In this document: piece after piece, positions 24,601-32,722 of the stretch
Numbering within the stretch: position 1 is the stretch's first letter
Layout: each line of letters opens with the position of its first letter
The notes under the pieces: generated by a model
What the model was told of the DNA's origin: nothing
The model's input: the letters and a program-made list of their open reading frames with translations, nothing else
Database searches by the model: none
Position numbers and translations under genes: made by a program
Source: Euptelea pleiosperma
Taxonomy: Eukaryota > Streptophyta > Magnoliopsida > Ranunculales > Eupteleaceae
DNA: 64,000 nt
NCBI GenBank assembly: GCA_035048495.1
Contig: CM068547.1
Span: 26,667,913-26,731,912 of the forward strand
Reading direction: 5' to 3'

Positions 24601-25737
24601 ACGGAAGCTGGTCACAGCACTCAATATGAGCCACGTGGCATACGATCAGAGGGCCCTGAGCGTATGGATGTTTGGCCAGTCCGTCGGTGGACCTACAAAC
24701 CAAAAATCAGCCTGATTAGTAATTTACAGCCTTTGGAGCTTTGCACCCAAATAACGCTCAATAATGCTCAAATTCCTACCATTAAAATCAACCCATGAAA
24801 ATAACTTCAATCGAATCGGTTAGAAATCACTAATCAGGCTGATTTTTTGTGTACCGGTCCAGCGAGGGACTGGCCAAACATCCATACGGTCATCGTCCTC
24901 TAATAGTATGCCACGTGGATCATATTGAGTACTGTGACCGGCTTCTGTCACAACATCTTGTGACACAAGTTTTACTCTTTTACTCCCATGGGCATGAGTC
25001 GCATGACATGGGCTAAAAGGATAATTGTAGTCCAAAGATGTTGGACACAAAAAGTTGTCCAACAAAAAAAATAAAAAAAAGTTATGACACGTGTACCAAA
25101 CTAAGGAGACGTTGAGGAGTTTTTTGGAAAATAAAAAACGAAATCAACGTTGTAACGGTGTGATCTTCGAACTTTCACCATGTTTCCAGTTTCCCTACTG
25201 TTTATTACTTTTCTAACTCTTTTAATGTCATATGTGATTTTGTACGATTAAAAAAGTAATAAAAGTTATAACGGTAAAACGACAGTTAATGAAGATTAAA
25301 TAACGGCCATTATTTTGAGACATACCGCTAAAGGCGATGCCGGAGCTGGCGACTACACACGTCTGAACAACGGTGTTTTCTTGCCTGGTGAAGGGCTGCT
25401 TCAACATTCCAGATTTTTCTAGAAACTTCGTCCATGTCTTCACGAAGAAAAACCCCAACAAACCAGCTGACACGTTGAGGGACGGTATGATCCCTGTGGT
25501 GAGATTGAACTTCATCACGATGAAGTTGAACATCACTCCCAGAACAAAGCTCACCAAGAAAGCTCTGAAGGTCAGTTGATCTTGCCATGGTGGGACCTCT
25601 TTGCTCTCGAAGATCCGCTCGATCGACATCACCTCTTCTCCTTCATCATCTGCATTTCTATTCTCCCGTACCTCGCGATCCACAGGATCAGAGACTCCAG
25701 CTTCGCTGTTCTCGGCTCTCCCCCTCCTGCTCTCCAT
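3606..25737 (-). CDS. YSL: YSL7-like metal-nicotianamine/oligopeptide transporter, copy A
   Basis: Six exons on the minus strand: 25326-25737, 18138-18301, 11568-11665, 11323-11457, 10669-10858 and 3606-4724. Every join has GT/AG borders and keeps frame (junction phases 1,0,2,2,0), giving 705 residues, close to the usual 670-700 of the family. The start is the ATG at 25737. The first 50 residues are an acidic, polar cytosolic tail. Then come OPT/YSL motifs: [76 protein letters not shown], and the C-terminal [23 protein letters not shown] proteins are polytopic membrane proteins moving metal-nicotianamine complexes; the YSL5/7/8 clade resembled here is also linked to peptide transport. Introns 1, 2 and 5 are 7.0, 6.5 and 5.9 kb and packed with transposons, so splicing in vivo is unproven, but no exon is damaged. 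Confidence 0.88.
4863..5128. mobile_element. Long-TIR MITE, family X (copy X1)
   Basis: Terminal inverted repeats start with GTTACCGCCCTAAAATGAC and the right end is its complement. The body carries the family X core (GAGCCACGTGGCACACTC, GTATGGATGTTTGGCC, AAATCAGCCTGATTAG) in both orientations, so the whole element folds on itself. No clear TSD was found. Confidence 0.65.
5157..5417. mobile_element. Mutator-type hairpin MITE, family Y (copy Y1)
   Basis: A 261-bp element flanked by an exact 9-bp direct repeat TAATGGTCC (5148-5156 and 5418-5426), the TSD size of Mutator-like elements. The arms pair over most of their length, with TIRs GGATAAAACTTTGATGAC and GAGTAAAGCTTCGATGAC (right end, reverse complement). 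It has no coding capacity. Confidence 0.75.
5940..6521 (+). repeat. 5' LTR of the gypsy element
   Basis: A 582-bp LTR beginning TGATGTAG and ending CTGCGTCA. Its second half (from about 6268) is repeated at 9870-10124. Confidence 0.88.
6524..6535 (+). other. Primer-binding site of the gypsy element
   Basis: TGGTATCAGAGC, two bases after the 5' LTR; complementary to the 3' end of plant initiator-Met tRNA. Confidence 0.85.
6554..9868 (+). pseudogene. Gypsy gag-pol remnant (gag, PR, RT, RNase H; integrase deleted)
   Basis: The reading starts at ATG 6554 and is broken by stops and frameshifts. The gag core is at 6905-7093 ([25 protein letters not shown]). The zinc knuckle near 7630 reads [14 protein letters not shown], with Arg where the metal-binding His belongs. 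Protease near 7905 reads LIVDSRS, so the catalytic DSG has become DSR. Reverse transcriptase (8620-9100) keeps [33 protein letters not shown] and the catalytic YFDDIL. The RNase H segment ([17 protein letters not shown]) ends in a stop at 9579, but homology continues to [12 protein letters not shown] near 9865. This is a decayed copy. Confidence 0.85.
9870..10124 (+). repeat. 3' LTR of the gypsy element, 5'-truncated
   Basis: About 255 bp matching the second half of the 5' LTR (TTTTGACATGTTTCTAGG onward) and ending CTACATCA next to the TSD GTTTC. Confidence 0.88.
10859..11322 (-). other. YSL copy A intron 4
   Basis: A 464-bp intron (286 bp in copy B) between the exons coding KAYENK and FYFDFSATY. 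Non-coding; no repeat was recognised. Confidence 0.7.
11782..12293. mobile_element. Mutator-type MITE with 9-bp TSD TTAACAAAA
   Basis: The TIRs begin GGGAAATTCTATTTGCACCC and pair over about 55 bp. The flanks carry an exact 9-bp TSD TTAACAAAA (11773-11781 and 12294-12302). The interior holds a CT repeat (about 12016-12036) and its GA counterpart (about 12135-12150) around a GC-rich hairpin of CACGGC(C/T)AGCC repeats. Same family as the 1.8-kb element at 32042-33830. No ORF. Confidence 0.85.
12797..13328 (+). pseudogene. PIF/Harbinger (HARBI1-like) transposase remnant
   Basis: Pieces in more than one frame match the order of the plant Harbinger nuclease. First is [11 protein letters not shown] with [13 protein letters not shown] (about 12860-12965), then after a frame change [20 protein letters not shown] (about 13050-13120), [18 protein letters not shown] (about 13145-13200), and a segment ending [10 protein letters not shown]...[10 protein letters not shown] (about 13250-13330). 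In functional enzymes the last segment reads G(S)xDCMHWxWKNCPxAWxGQ. Here the first catalytic Asp position reads Tyr, and the protein stops before the remaining catalytic residues. Frame changes and stop codons show it is dead. It is a candidate former source for PIF-type MITEs nearby. Confidence 0.75.
13501..13655. repeat. Inverted arm (left) around the copia fragment
   Basis: The reverse complement of this stretch (ggggatttgc, aaatctcatgttaatc, tgatccacacttgtggg) matches 15480-15640 (ggggatcttg, aaatctcacattaatc, tgatccacacgtatggg). It is probably one arm of a foldback element into which the copia DNA was inserted. Confidence 0.55.
13660..15470 (-). mobile_element. Ty1/copia retrotransposon fragment (RT-RNase H-3' LTR)
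   Basis: Minus-strand remnant lacking gag, protease and integrase. From 15460 downward it shows the tail of the integrase-RT linker ([27 protein letters not shown]), reverse transcriptase ([30 protein letters not shown] near 14890-15050; YVDDIIIT near 14745), and RNase H ([40 protein letters not shown]; 13797-14189). After the stop, TTGAAGGGGAAG acts as polypurine tract and TGTTAGAG starts a truncated 3' LTR at about 13786. Stops and frameshifts separate the blocks. Confidence 0.85.
15480..15640. repeat. Inverted arm (right) around the copia fragment
   Basis: Inverted counterpart of 13501-13655 on the other side of the copia fragment. Confidence 0.55.
15950..17075 (+). pseudogene. Plant retroelement gag-like remnant
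   Basis: Broken plus-strand reading. [20 protein letters not shown] followed by a segment of the type LNQL...NFYRIM, RRFNPGF and [16 protein letters not shown] resembles the N-terminal protein found in many plant Ty3-type or Transposase_28-related elements. The match is by general pattern only. Several stop codons interrupt it. Another 100-residue reading (16756-17079) has no recognisable domain. Confidence 0.4.
17095..17715. mobile_element. Foldback/long-TIR element
   Basis: 17100-17345 and the reverse complement of 17525-17715 resemble each other over about 180 bp (for example tacatggggaggtaggcc against tacattgggaggtaaggcc, and gttgatgcaaagggtg against attgacggtaagggcg). Coding content and TSD were not identified. 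Confidence 0.45.
18363..18907. mobile_element. PIF/Harbinger-type MITE, TSD TAA
   Basis: A 545-bp element with TIRs GAACATCTCCAACCCTACC and GAGCATCTCCAACCCTACC (right end, reverse complement), flanked by TAA (18360-18362 and 18908-18910). The interior repeats a segment twice (GGGTGAGATTCTAAAATTGTG at about 18507 and 18639). It is absent from copy B, so it came after the duplication. The terminus matches that of the Harbinger remnant at 11700. Confidence 0.8.
19131..19366. mobile_element. Hairpin MITE, family Z (copy Z1, shared with copy B)
   Basis: Inverted arms start TCACTCTTTCGGGCC and carry ACATGGATGTTTGGCCCACC with its complement on the other side. The matching element sits at the same intron position in copy B (37761-37995), so the insertion predates the duplication. 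Confidence 0.65.
19965..22010. mobile_element. 2-kb PIF/Harbinger-like non-autonomous element
   Basis: The ends are GGTTGCGTTTGTTTTTT and its near complement AAAAAACAAACGCAGCC, flanked by TAA (19962-19964 and 22011-22013). The interior has degenerate direct repeats (about 20440-20760; units of the type GTAGGCGTTGGATTAGTGATT) and a TA microsatellite (21569-21589). It has no transposase and is absent from copy B. The small readings inside look non-functional. Confidence 0.65.
22234..22467. mobile_element. Hairpin MITE, family Y (copy Y2)
   Basis: The arms pair: ACTAAAACTTTGATGACAA at the left, complementary sequence ending CAAAGTTTTACT at the right. Next to the centre are AATGAATTCTCGGCATGTAC and its complement. 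No exact TSD was seen. Confidence 0.6.
22586..23930 (+). mobile_element. L1-type LINE fragment (ORF2 C-terminal part)
   Basis: Frameshifted remnant of a plant L1 ORF2. It contains [20 protein letters not shown] (about 22790-22850), [14 protein letters not shown] (about 22970-23010), and the zinc-binding region after RT ([19 protein letters not shown] near 23485, with a Cys-Cys and later His spacing). It ends with a [11 protein letters not shown] segment near 23815-23845. Target-site duplication and poly(A) tail were not found. It lies in YSL copy A intron 1, antisense to the gene. Confidence 0.7.
24231..24570. mobile_element. Long-TIR MITE, family X (copy X3)
   Basis: Starts GAGTAAAACTTCGCTGACTG and ends CAGTCAGCGAAGTTTACTC. 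The family X core is present in both arms (GGCCAATCCCTAGGTAGACC and complement). Confidence 0.7.
24573..24978. mobile_element. Long-TIR MITE, family X (copy X4), 9-bp TSD
   Basis: A 406-bp element with stems AGTAAAACTTGTGTCACAAG and complement, then the family X core. The exact 9-bp TSD TTTACTCCC (24564-24572, 24979-24987) includes the end of copy X3, so it inserted into the terminus of X3. Near-identical in layout to 55322-55727. Confidence 0.8.
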
Positions 25738-25979
25738 TTTCAGACCTTTTTTTTTTGGTCCTGATTCTCCTGAATCTGAAATGGTTGGCTGGTTAGAACT
25801 GTTAATTTAACTGAAGAGATTGGAAAGTTAGATATTTTATGGATGATCCAGTGCAAACACTTATACTCTTATTCGGTATAAGTTGATTTACTTGACCGTC
25901 AGAAATTGGTTTTTGGATTTCCCTATATATGGCTGGAAATCTAGGAACAGTGTTAATTCTTCTTATTTTGCACACAAGA

Positions 25980-25985
25980 CACGTG
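25980..25985. promoter_or_regulatory. G-box in the YSL copy A upstream region
   Basis: CACGTG within GACACGTGTAGAG, 243 bp upstream of the ATG. The same motif in the same context lies upstream of copy B (40590-40595). Function is inferred from motif and conservation between paralogs only. Confidence 0.3.
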
Positions 25986-26344
25986 TAGAGAGGTGGGGCT
26001 ACCATTCAATGGGTCCCATCCAGGTTAAAACACCCTAACAGGATAGATCATGGTATATATATGTAGATCATAATCGACCATTCGATTAGTCCTACTCCTA
26101 CGTGAGAATCTATGTTCAAATAAGAATATAAAAATGATTGGATGAAGTCAGCCAAATTATACGTATTTTTAGTCATGTACGTAGTGGAGATTGGAGACCA
26201 ATTGGATGAACGGTCCTAAAGAAAGTCTACAAATCAAGTGGTTGCTATCATGAATTAAAAGAAGCATTGAACGAGCATGGCCGCCATCGCTATCTTGCAG
26301 AGACTATTCAACGTGACTTTAATGGAAGGGACCATTGGACCAAG

Positions 26345-26602
26345 GTTTTAAATCGTCCGTGTAATGTTACCATCAAGACCGTTATAACGGCCATTAAAAC
26401 ATAGTCACATCCGTCACGTCTGAATAAAACAAAGAACTCAGAATGATATTATTTTTCCAAGAAAAAACTTCAATACAGGTTTAATTTTTTAATATTTCCA
26501 TTATATTGGAAATCCATTTTTTTAAATAACGTAACGAGTCCGAGTGCTACCATTATAACCGCCGTTATTTTTGTTATAACGGCCGCTCTTAAAACCATAG
26601 GA
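26345..26602. mobile_element. hAT-type MITE upstream of YSL copy A (shared with copy B)
   Basis: From CAAGGTTTTAAATCGTCCG to GGCCGCTCTTAAAACCATAG, with internal CGTTATAACGG palindromes. The same insertion is upstream of copy B (about 40852-41545), where another MITE is nested in it. Confidence 0.6.
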
Positions 26603-26632
26603 GGGAGGGCCCATGCAGCGGGATGCCCATAG

Positions 26633-27010
26633 CATGGTTTTAAAAACGGCCGTTTAAACGGTAATGCCCCAAGCCCGTTTCTGTTAAAACCATTTAAACA
26701 CGTTTTATCGGTTTTGAATAAAACAGCCATTTTTTTTGTTTTAACCGCCGTTAAAATCGTTTAAACAGCCATTTAATTCTGAAAAATTTTGTGAAAAAAA
26801 TGCCGTTAAATCCATTTAATTCAGTTAAAATCTGTTTAATTTCTGTTAAATTCCATTTTTTTTTTCAAAATTTGAATTTCAGCGCCATTTTTTCAGTCAA
26901 AATTCGTTTAATTCCATTTTTTTCTATTTTTGCCCCTGGCCGTTTCAATTCATTTAAACGGTAACACCCCCAGTCCGTTTAACCGTTAAAACGGCCTCCT
27001 TTAAACCTTG
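26633..27010. mobile_element. hAT-type MITE with 8-bp TSD GCCCATAG
   Basis: A 378-bp element whose ends are CATGGTTTTAAA and TTTAAACCTTG, flanked by an exact 8-bp TSD GCCCATAG (26625-26632 and 27011-27018), the hAT length. The interior is built of CGTTTAAACGG-like palindromes. Confidence 0.85.
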
Positions 27011-27093
27011 GCCCATAGTACTCGACAAGAAGTTGGACGTGAAGTCATTGACTCATGACTGACGAATCACGATCGCTCTTGGAGTCCAAAAAC

Positions 27094-27256
27094 GAGTAAA
27101 ACTTCTGTCACAATCGAAGGCAAGCCAATGAGTTCTAGGCACGTACACCTAAAAGCAAAAGCACATGGTCCGTTGCAAAAGCACTTGTATACGTGCCGAG
27201 AACTCATTGGCTTGTGATTGTGTGATTTACAATTTCGTGTGATAGAAGTTTTACTC
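27094..27256. mobile_element. Short hairpin MITE, family Y (copy Y3)
   Basis: A 163-bp foldback: GAGTAAAACTTCTGTCAC at the left, complement ending AGAAGTTTTACTC at the right, with CCAATGAGTTCTAGGCACGT and its complement inside. Confidence 0.65.
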
Positions 27257-27623
27257 TCCATTTTTGGTCGCTAGCTCTAATAGTGACAAATAATCAACTG
27301 AGCTGATTCCACAAAAAAAAAAAAAAAAATCAACTGAGCTTTCCCATCAAAATTTCCAAATATGACAAAAGTGAAGATAATTTAATCCGGTGGGAAACTT
27401 ATATAAATGGTTAGTAATATATAGTTGGTTATTATCCGTCAGATAGGTAATCCTTCTCCAATCAGGACTGTTAATGTATATCATGGATGAGTTATGGTCC
27501 CACGTTCTTTCCATACCAACTAATCAATCGATCTAATCATCCAAATTATGATGACCTATTTCATGGAATGTTTCTTCTACGATCATTTGTGCGGTTGAGG
27601 CCTTTACCGTTGGATTCAAGAGT

Positions 27624-28029
27624 AGTAAAACTTTGAGGACAGCATGCTGTCAACGAGGACGATGACATTGTGCAATATGAGCCACGTGGCACATTCTTAG
27701 AGGACTCTTACCGTATATATATATATATATGATGTTTGGCCAATCCCTAGGTGGACCTACAAACCAAAAATCAGCGGTGATTTCAATGCATTGAATTGGA
27801 GTTATTTTCAAGGATTGATTTTAACCGTGGGAATTTGAGCATTACTGACCATTATTTGAGGTACAAAGATCCAAAGGTTTGAAATCACTAATCAGTCTAT
27901 TTTTGGTTTGTAGGCCCACTTAGGGATTGGAAAAATCAATATGGCCAGTCCTCTAAGAGTGTGCCACGTGGCTCATATTGCACACTGTCATCAGCCTCAA
28001 TGACAGTACGCTGTCGTCAAAGTTTTACT
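27624..28029. mobile_element. Long-TIR MITE, family X (copy X5)
   Basis: Ends AGTAAAACTTTGAGGACAGC and its complement ...GTCAAAGTTTTACT. The core includes GAGCCACGTGGCACATTC, a short AT repeat in the left arm (about 27716-27730), and the GATGTTTGGCCAATCCCTAG block. Confidence 0.65.
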
Positions 28030-28039
28030 TGATTCATCA

Positions 28040-28113
28040 AGAGATCCACGGTCCACGAGGAAACAACTGTTTTACTCTTTGCAGTTGTTACCTCATGGAC
28101 CATGGATCTCTTC
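28040..28113. repeat. Short inverted repeat
   Basis: AGAGATCCACGGTCCACGAG and its near complement about 30 bp away form a compact hairpin directly next to the right end of the family X copy at 27624-28029. Confidence 0.45.
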
Positions 28114-28755
28114 AATCCAATGGAGAATGGGCTCAACCACACATACTTCCCAAGTCTGGTGGACTCGGGAGTCCCAAGGCAAGAAAAATTTTGGAGCGGC
28201 GGAAAAATTTAGAAACGGCATCCTGCGCCCAATCGTATTGAAGCAGGTACACCAAGGTTAACCTGGCATAACATCATTGCCCCTACACTTACGGGTACCT
28301 CCTGCAATATGATTGGGCGGTGGATCTCCACTTCTAAATTTCCCTGCTTCAAAAATTTTCTCGTCACAAGTCAGTCGTGTTTTCCAGTAAATTACAGACA
28401 TCGACAAGTAAGCCAGCAAATATTTGACATTATCCAAGTAAACTTGACAAAAATAAGCTTGATGTACTACTCGCCATACTCTAGCTGACATGTATCAATT
28501 TAAGGGTATTTTAGTAATTTAAATATACACAATAGAAGATAGATTTGAAGACACTTCATGCACTCAATTACGCAATAAAGCTTATGATAATGATGATAAA
28601 AGGATCCTTATAACGGCATAATAGCTAGTTCTATCCCAACCGAAACTTCTCGCACTAGTAAGATACCGAGATGATACATACTGGAATGTATTGTCTTATG
28701 CCAACAACTTAATTTAAGTACTCAAATTAATTTATAACCTTATTTTCATTATATA
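28114..28755. other. Upstream flank of the YSL copy A block
   Basis: Non-coding. From about 28350 to 28640 it aligns with 42270-42580, the corresponding flank of copy B. No gene was seen. Confidence 0.5.
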
Positions 28756-30389
28756 CTAGTAGGTGGCCCGTGCCCACCATACTCTCCGACAAAGCGTTTG
28801 CCAAAATCGAGTGTGACTGGCTTAGATCCACCATCCACTTGGGGTGATAAGATATCGGCCATCCTTTGTGAAGCCGATAAGAGGGGAGATAAGTGACTTC
28901 TCTGTTTTGTTATATAGATGTATAGTGGGTGGCCCGTGCCCTCGGCACTCGATCCCTACAAAGCATTTCCCAAAATCAGGTGAGTGGTTGAGATCCGTAG
29001 TCTATTTTGGGGATAAGATCTCAGCCATCTTTTGTGAAGCCGGTAAGAGGGGTATAAGTGGGAAGACAATTTTCCTGTTAAATTAATCCAACCGTCTAAA
29101 TTTTATTTTATGTAAGGGTTGCTATGGGCCCTTGGATATATGAAGCCTATAAGAGGAGGAGACAACTTCCCTGTTTTGTTATGTACTAGTGGGTGGCCTG
29201 TGCCCACGGTACTCCCCGACAAAGTGTTTGCCAAAATTGGGTGTGAGTGGCAGAGATGAACTGTCTAGTTGGGGGATAAGATCTCAACCCTTCTTTATTG
29301 AAACCTATAAGAGGGGTATAAGTGGGAGACAACCACTATCACTTGCTATAAACTAGTGGGTGCCCCGTGCCATCGGCACTCTTTGACAAAGAATTTGCCA
29401 AATTCAAGTGAGTGGCAGAGATCCACTGTCCATTTTGGGGAGGATTAGATCTCGGCCCTTTTTTGTTGATGCTTATAAGAGGAGGTATGAGTAGGGAGAC
29501 AACCAATGTGTTTTGTTATATAGAATAGTAAATGGCCCATGCCCACGGCACTCTCCGACAAAAGCGTCTGCAAAAATTGGGTGCTTTCGGCACTCAAACG
29601 GTATAACTGACTGGGGTGTTACTGTTTTTTTCCATTATAACGGATGTTATAACGAATTATAACGCACAGAGGGAGAAATGGAAAAATAACAGAAATAACA
29701 AAAAATAACGGTGTTGAAATTTATATTTTGAATAAATTGAGGTCAAATGAGGCGGATTGAGTGGCTGAAATCTAACCGTCCACATTAGATCAATGGATTT
29801 GATCTCAACCACTATTTATCTAACCGTCCACATTAGAAGGATGGATAAGATAAGAGAATACAACTGAGTTGTCTTGATATATGCGTGGGTGGCCCGTGCC
29901 TGCGGCACTTTCCGACAAAGTGTTTGTCAAAATCGGGTGGGAGTTAATCTCAGCCATCGATATAAAGCATAGTGGATCTTAGCCACTCATTATGGAAGCC
30001 ATATAAGATAAGAGGGGTATAAGAAAACCATTAAATTTCTGTTAAATTCTATTTTTTTTTTTTTTTTTTGAATTTCAGCACCACTTCTTTCTGTTAAAAT
30101 CTATCCCTTGGCCGTTTTAATCTGTTTTAACAGTAACACCCCTCTCGAGGCATAAAAAGTGGGGCTCCTGAGCATGACCCTTAGGCGATATGTAAATCTA
30201 ACCCATTTCATTCCTTATATGTAGGTAAATAGTAGGTGACCCGTGCCCACGGCACTCATCAACAAAGCGTTTGTCAAAATTGGGTGTGAGTGGCTGAGAT
30301 CCACCGTCCATTTGGTGTGATAAGATCTCGGCCATCCTTTATGAAGCCGGATAAGAGGGGGAGACAACCGTCCTATTTTGTTATATAGA
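28756..30389. repeat. Degenerate tandem repeat, unit about 170 bp
   Basis: Seven copies of a motif close to GGTGGCCCGTGCCCACGGCA start at 28762, 28928, 29192, 29359, 29531, 29888 and 30235. Each is followed by ACAAAGCGTTTGCCAAAAT, GAGATCCACCGTCCATTT, a GATAAGATCTCGGCC block and TTTTGTTATATAGA before the next unit. Steps are 166, 264, 167, 172, 357 and 347 bp. The longest gaps contain foreign CGTTATAACGG-type MITE pieces. No ORF. It lies exactly between the two duplicated YSL blocks. Confidence 0.8.
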
Positions 30390-30399
30390 CTTATCGAGA

Positions 30400-30886
30400 C
30401 ATACAATATTTTTTTTCGTTGTTTAGTTGCATCTCATTTCGTCTTGGTTGATACATTTCTTTCTGCCAGCTTACCAAGACAATGAAATGGAACAAGATTT
30501 TCTCCTTCTCCTCTAGAGGCCGTATATTATGGCGATTGCTCCCTTTTGCAATTTGTTGGGGTTTGTGGAAGGAGTGCAACCACAGGGTGTTCGAAGATAA
30601 GAAGCATTTGATGGAGAATATCATCCTAAACATTAAGGGTCTCATATTTCTGTGGTCCAAAGTCTATAAGGAATGCCGTGGTCTGTTCTTTGAAGACTTT
30701 GTACTCCGATGGGACTTGATTTGTAAGAGAGATCTAGCCTAAGATTCTCTTTCTTGTCTCTTCTTTTTGGCGCTATTGTAGGCGTTTTTGTCTTTGGATG
30801 GTCATCTCGACCTCCTAGGCCCTGCTTGTATCCTTCTTTCTCTTTATCTATGAAATTTATACTTATAAAAAAAAACAAAAAAAAAA
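30400..30886 (+). mobile_element. L1-type LINE 3' end
   Basis: The last part of an L1 ORF2: LLPFAICWGLWKECNHRVFE, then FFEDFVLRWDLI (30482-30742). A short 3' UTR follows, ending TTATACTTATAAAAAAAAAC, an A-rich tail. It abuts the start of the second duplicated block. Confidence 0.7.
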
Positions 30887-31368
30887 TGGAACAAGATTTT
30901 GACCCTTGTATGAGGGCCTTTCTATGGCGCTCATACGATGTTTGATGTGTAGAAGAATTTATACGTACATAGCATTGAATGGTATAATGATTATCGTGAC
31001 AGGCAATGATCACAGTTTAGCACAAAGACTATTGAATAATTTTTATTTTCAAGCTAATAGGCACTCCCCTCAACTAGGAAGAGGATAGGGGCTAGGGCAT
31101 AGAAAATCCTGCAGCCAAACATGGCCTAAGACTATTTCGTATCTTACACTAATAGGGTTTTGTTTGAAAAGCTCATGTTTTCAGGCCTAGCACAGTCCTG
31201 GCCTAAAAGAACCGGATCGGTGTTGCAACATCTTTTCAAAATGCCAACTTGAGTCCTATTTTAAAGATCTGAAAAAAAAAAAGAAAAAAAAAGTTAGCTT
31301 CATAGGGTTACCAAACAGAGGCCAGAACATCATAACCTAGACAAGCCCCATTTTTATTTTTAGGATAG

Positions 31369-31712
31369 GCTCAGGTTACAGGACACAGTATGAGCCACAT
31401 GGAACACTCTTAATTAGAGGACTCTTACCATATGGATGTTTGGCGAATCCCTAGGTGGACCTACAAACCAAAAATAAGCCCGATTAGTGATTTCTAGGAG
31501 TTGGATCTTTGTACCTTAAATACTGCTCAAATTTCACAGTTGAGATCAACCCATGAAAATAAGTCCAGTTCAATGCCTATAAATCACTGATCATGCTGAT
31601 TCTTGGGTTGTAGGTCCACTTAGGGATTGGCCAAACATCCATAAGGTCAGAGTCCTCTGAGAGTGTTCCACGTGTCTCACATTGTGTCCTGTAACCTGAG
31701 ACTGTCATTTTA
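31369..31712. mobile_element. Long-TIR MITE, family X (copy X6)
   Basis: Arms TAGGATAGGCTCAGGTTACA and TGTAACCTGAGACTGTCA with the family X core (TATGGATGTTTGGCGAATCC) in both halves. It lies downstream of YSL copy B. Confidence 0.65.
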
Positions 31713-32464
31713 GGACGGTAATAGGATTAATTAATTTCTTCATTAATTAGTTTTCAATGATGAAATGGATTACGTTTATTAGTAGCAATTTATTATATAT
31801 TCAAATTAGTTAAGAAAATAGTGAGTTAGGCTTTTTGTTTGAATTCAGCAGCTCAGTACTAGTCCACGGGAAGTACATTTGATACGCCAACGAGGGCACG
31901 GGTCTAGCTCAATGCTGAGGGTGCTAGTGGGCTTAGGGGCTTTTTTTGGGTATTTCTTGAAGGGTATTTGTGTACTTTTACATAGTATTTTAGAAACCCT
32001 AATACTTTTCTAATTCATTTCTGGGTATATATATATTGTATGGAAAATTCTATTTGCACCCCCACAAATTCTAAAAGCACCCAACCAGTTCCACTTTTTG
32101 GATGAAAATGCCCTCCCTTATAAGGGAAGGAATGAAAAAAGCACCCCATGCATTTCCCTTTCTCTCTTCCCTCTTTAGGTTTGTGAGGGTTGAGAGGAAC
32201 CCTTGACGCCGACGACCTCTTCCTCTCCCCTCAAGTTGGCGATGCACAGGGCCGTCTCAATACAATTTGAGGCCTAAGGCGAAAACTATATATAAGGCCA
32301 TTTTATATTTAATATATGAATATATATATGGTATTAATTGCACAATTAATTACTCTATATTATTTGAAATCTTTATATAAAATTTATCCTTGATAATCAA
32401 AATCTACGGAAAAAAATTTAGATGCATAGGACTCCTGGCGTAGTCGATGCAAGGGGGCTCTTGG

Positions 32465-32722
32465 GGCCCATTTGGGCCCAATGACTGCATGGATGTTCAG
32501 CTCACCTATTGGCGGATAAACACACTTAAAATCGGCTTGATTGATGATTTCTAGCCATTGGATTTACCACCCAAAAAGCATGTTTGAATCCAATGGCTAG
32601 AATCATGTCCTCAAAAAAAATACTAAAATCTATGGCTAGAGATAATCAATCAGGTTGATTTTTGGTTTGTATCTCTAATAAGGGATGGGCTAAAAATCCA
32701 TGTGCTTAGTGCTAAATAGTGA
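32465..32722. mobile_element. Hairpin MITE, family Z (copy Z3), nested
   Basis: GACTGCATGGATGTTCAGCT and a complementary right part (GGGCTAAAAATCCATGTGCT), with the ATCGGCTTGATTGATGATTT block and complement in the middle. Nested in the 1.8-kb element. Confidence 0.55.

Larger units (their letters stand above)
18302..25325 (-). other. YSL copy A intron 1, enlarged by insertions
   Basis: The intron is 7.0 kb against 2.7 kb in copy B. It contains two PIF-type elements (18363-18907, 19965-22010), a hairpin element shared with copy B (19131-19366), a family Y MITE, a LINE fragment and two adjacent family X MITEs. Stretches near 19370-19550 and 25080-25320 align with copy B intron 1. Confidence 0.75.
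3105..28640. repeat. Segmental duplication, copy A (YSL block)
   Basis: The sequence beginning near 3105 (ttgtatgggcctcatac, then tttgatgtgtagaagaac) matches the start of a second block near 30905. The matching block ends near 28600-28640 (aaaggatcc...ataacggcataatagctagtt), mirrored at 42550-42580. Within the block, all six YSL exons, parts of every intron, the downstream flank and about 1 kb of upstream flank align with copy B, interrupted by copy-specific transposon insertions. Ends are approximate. Confidence 0.75.

Noticed and set aside
25587..25810. Ser/Pro-rich plus-strand readings opposite YSL exon 1
   Set aside because: They are antisense shadows of the acidic N-terminal coding region and the T-rich 5' UTR.
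28756..30389. CRISPR-like spaced repeats
   Set aside because: The units are about 170 bp, degenerate and contiguous, without short uniform spacers, and the DNA is plant nuclear.
30642..31013. 123-codon minus-strand reading
   Set aside because: It is antisense to the LINE 3' end at 30400-30886 and has no domain of its own.
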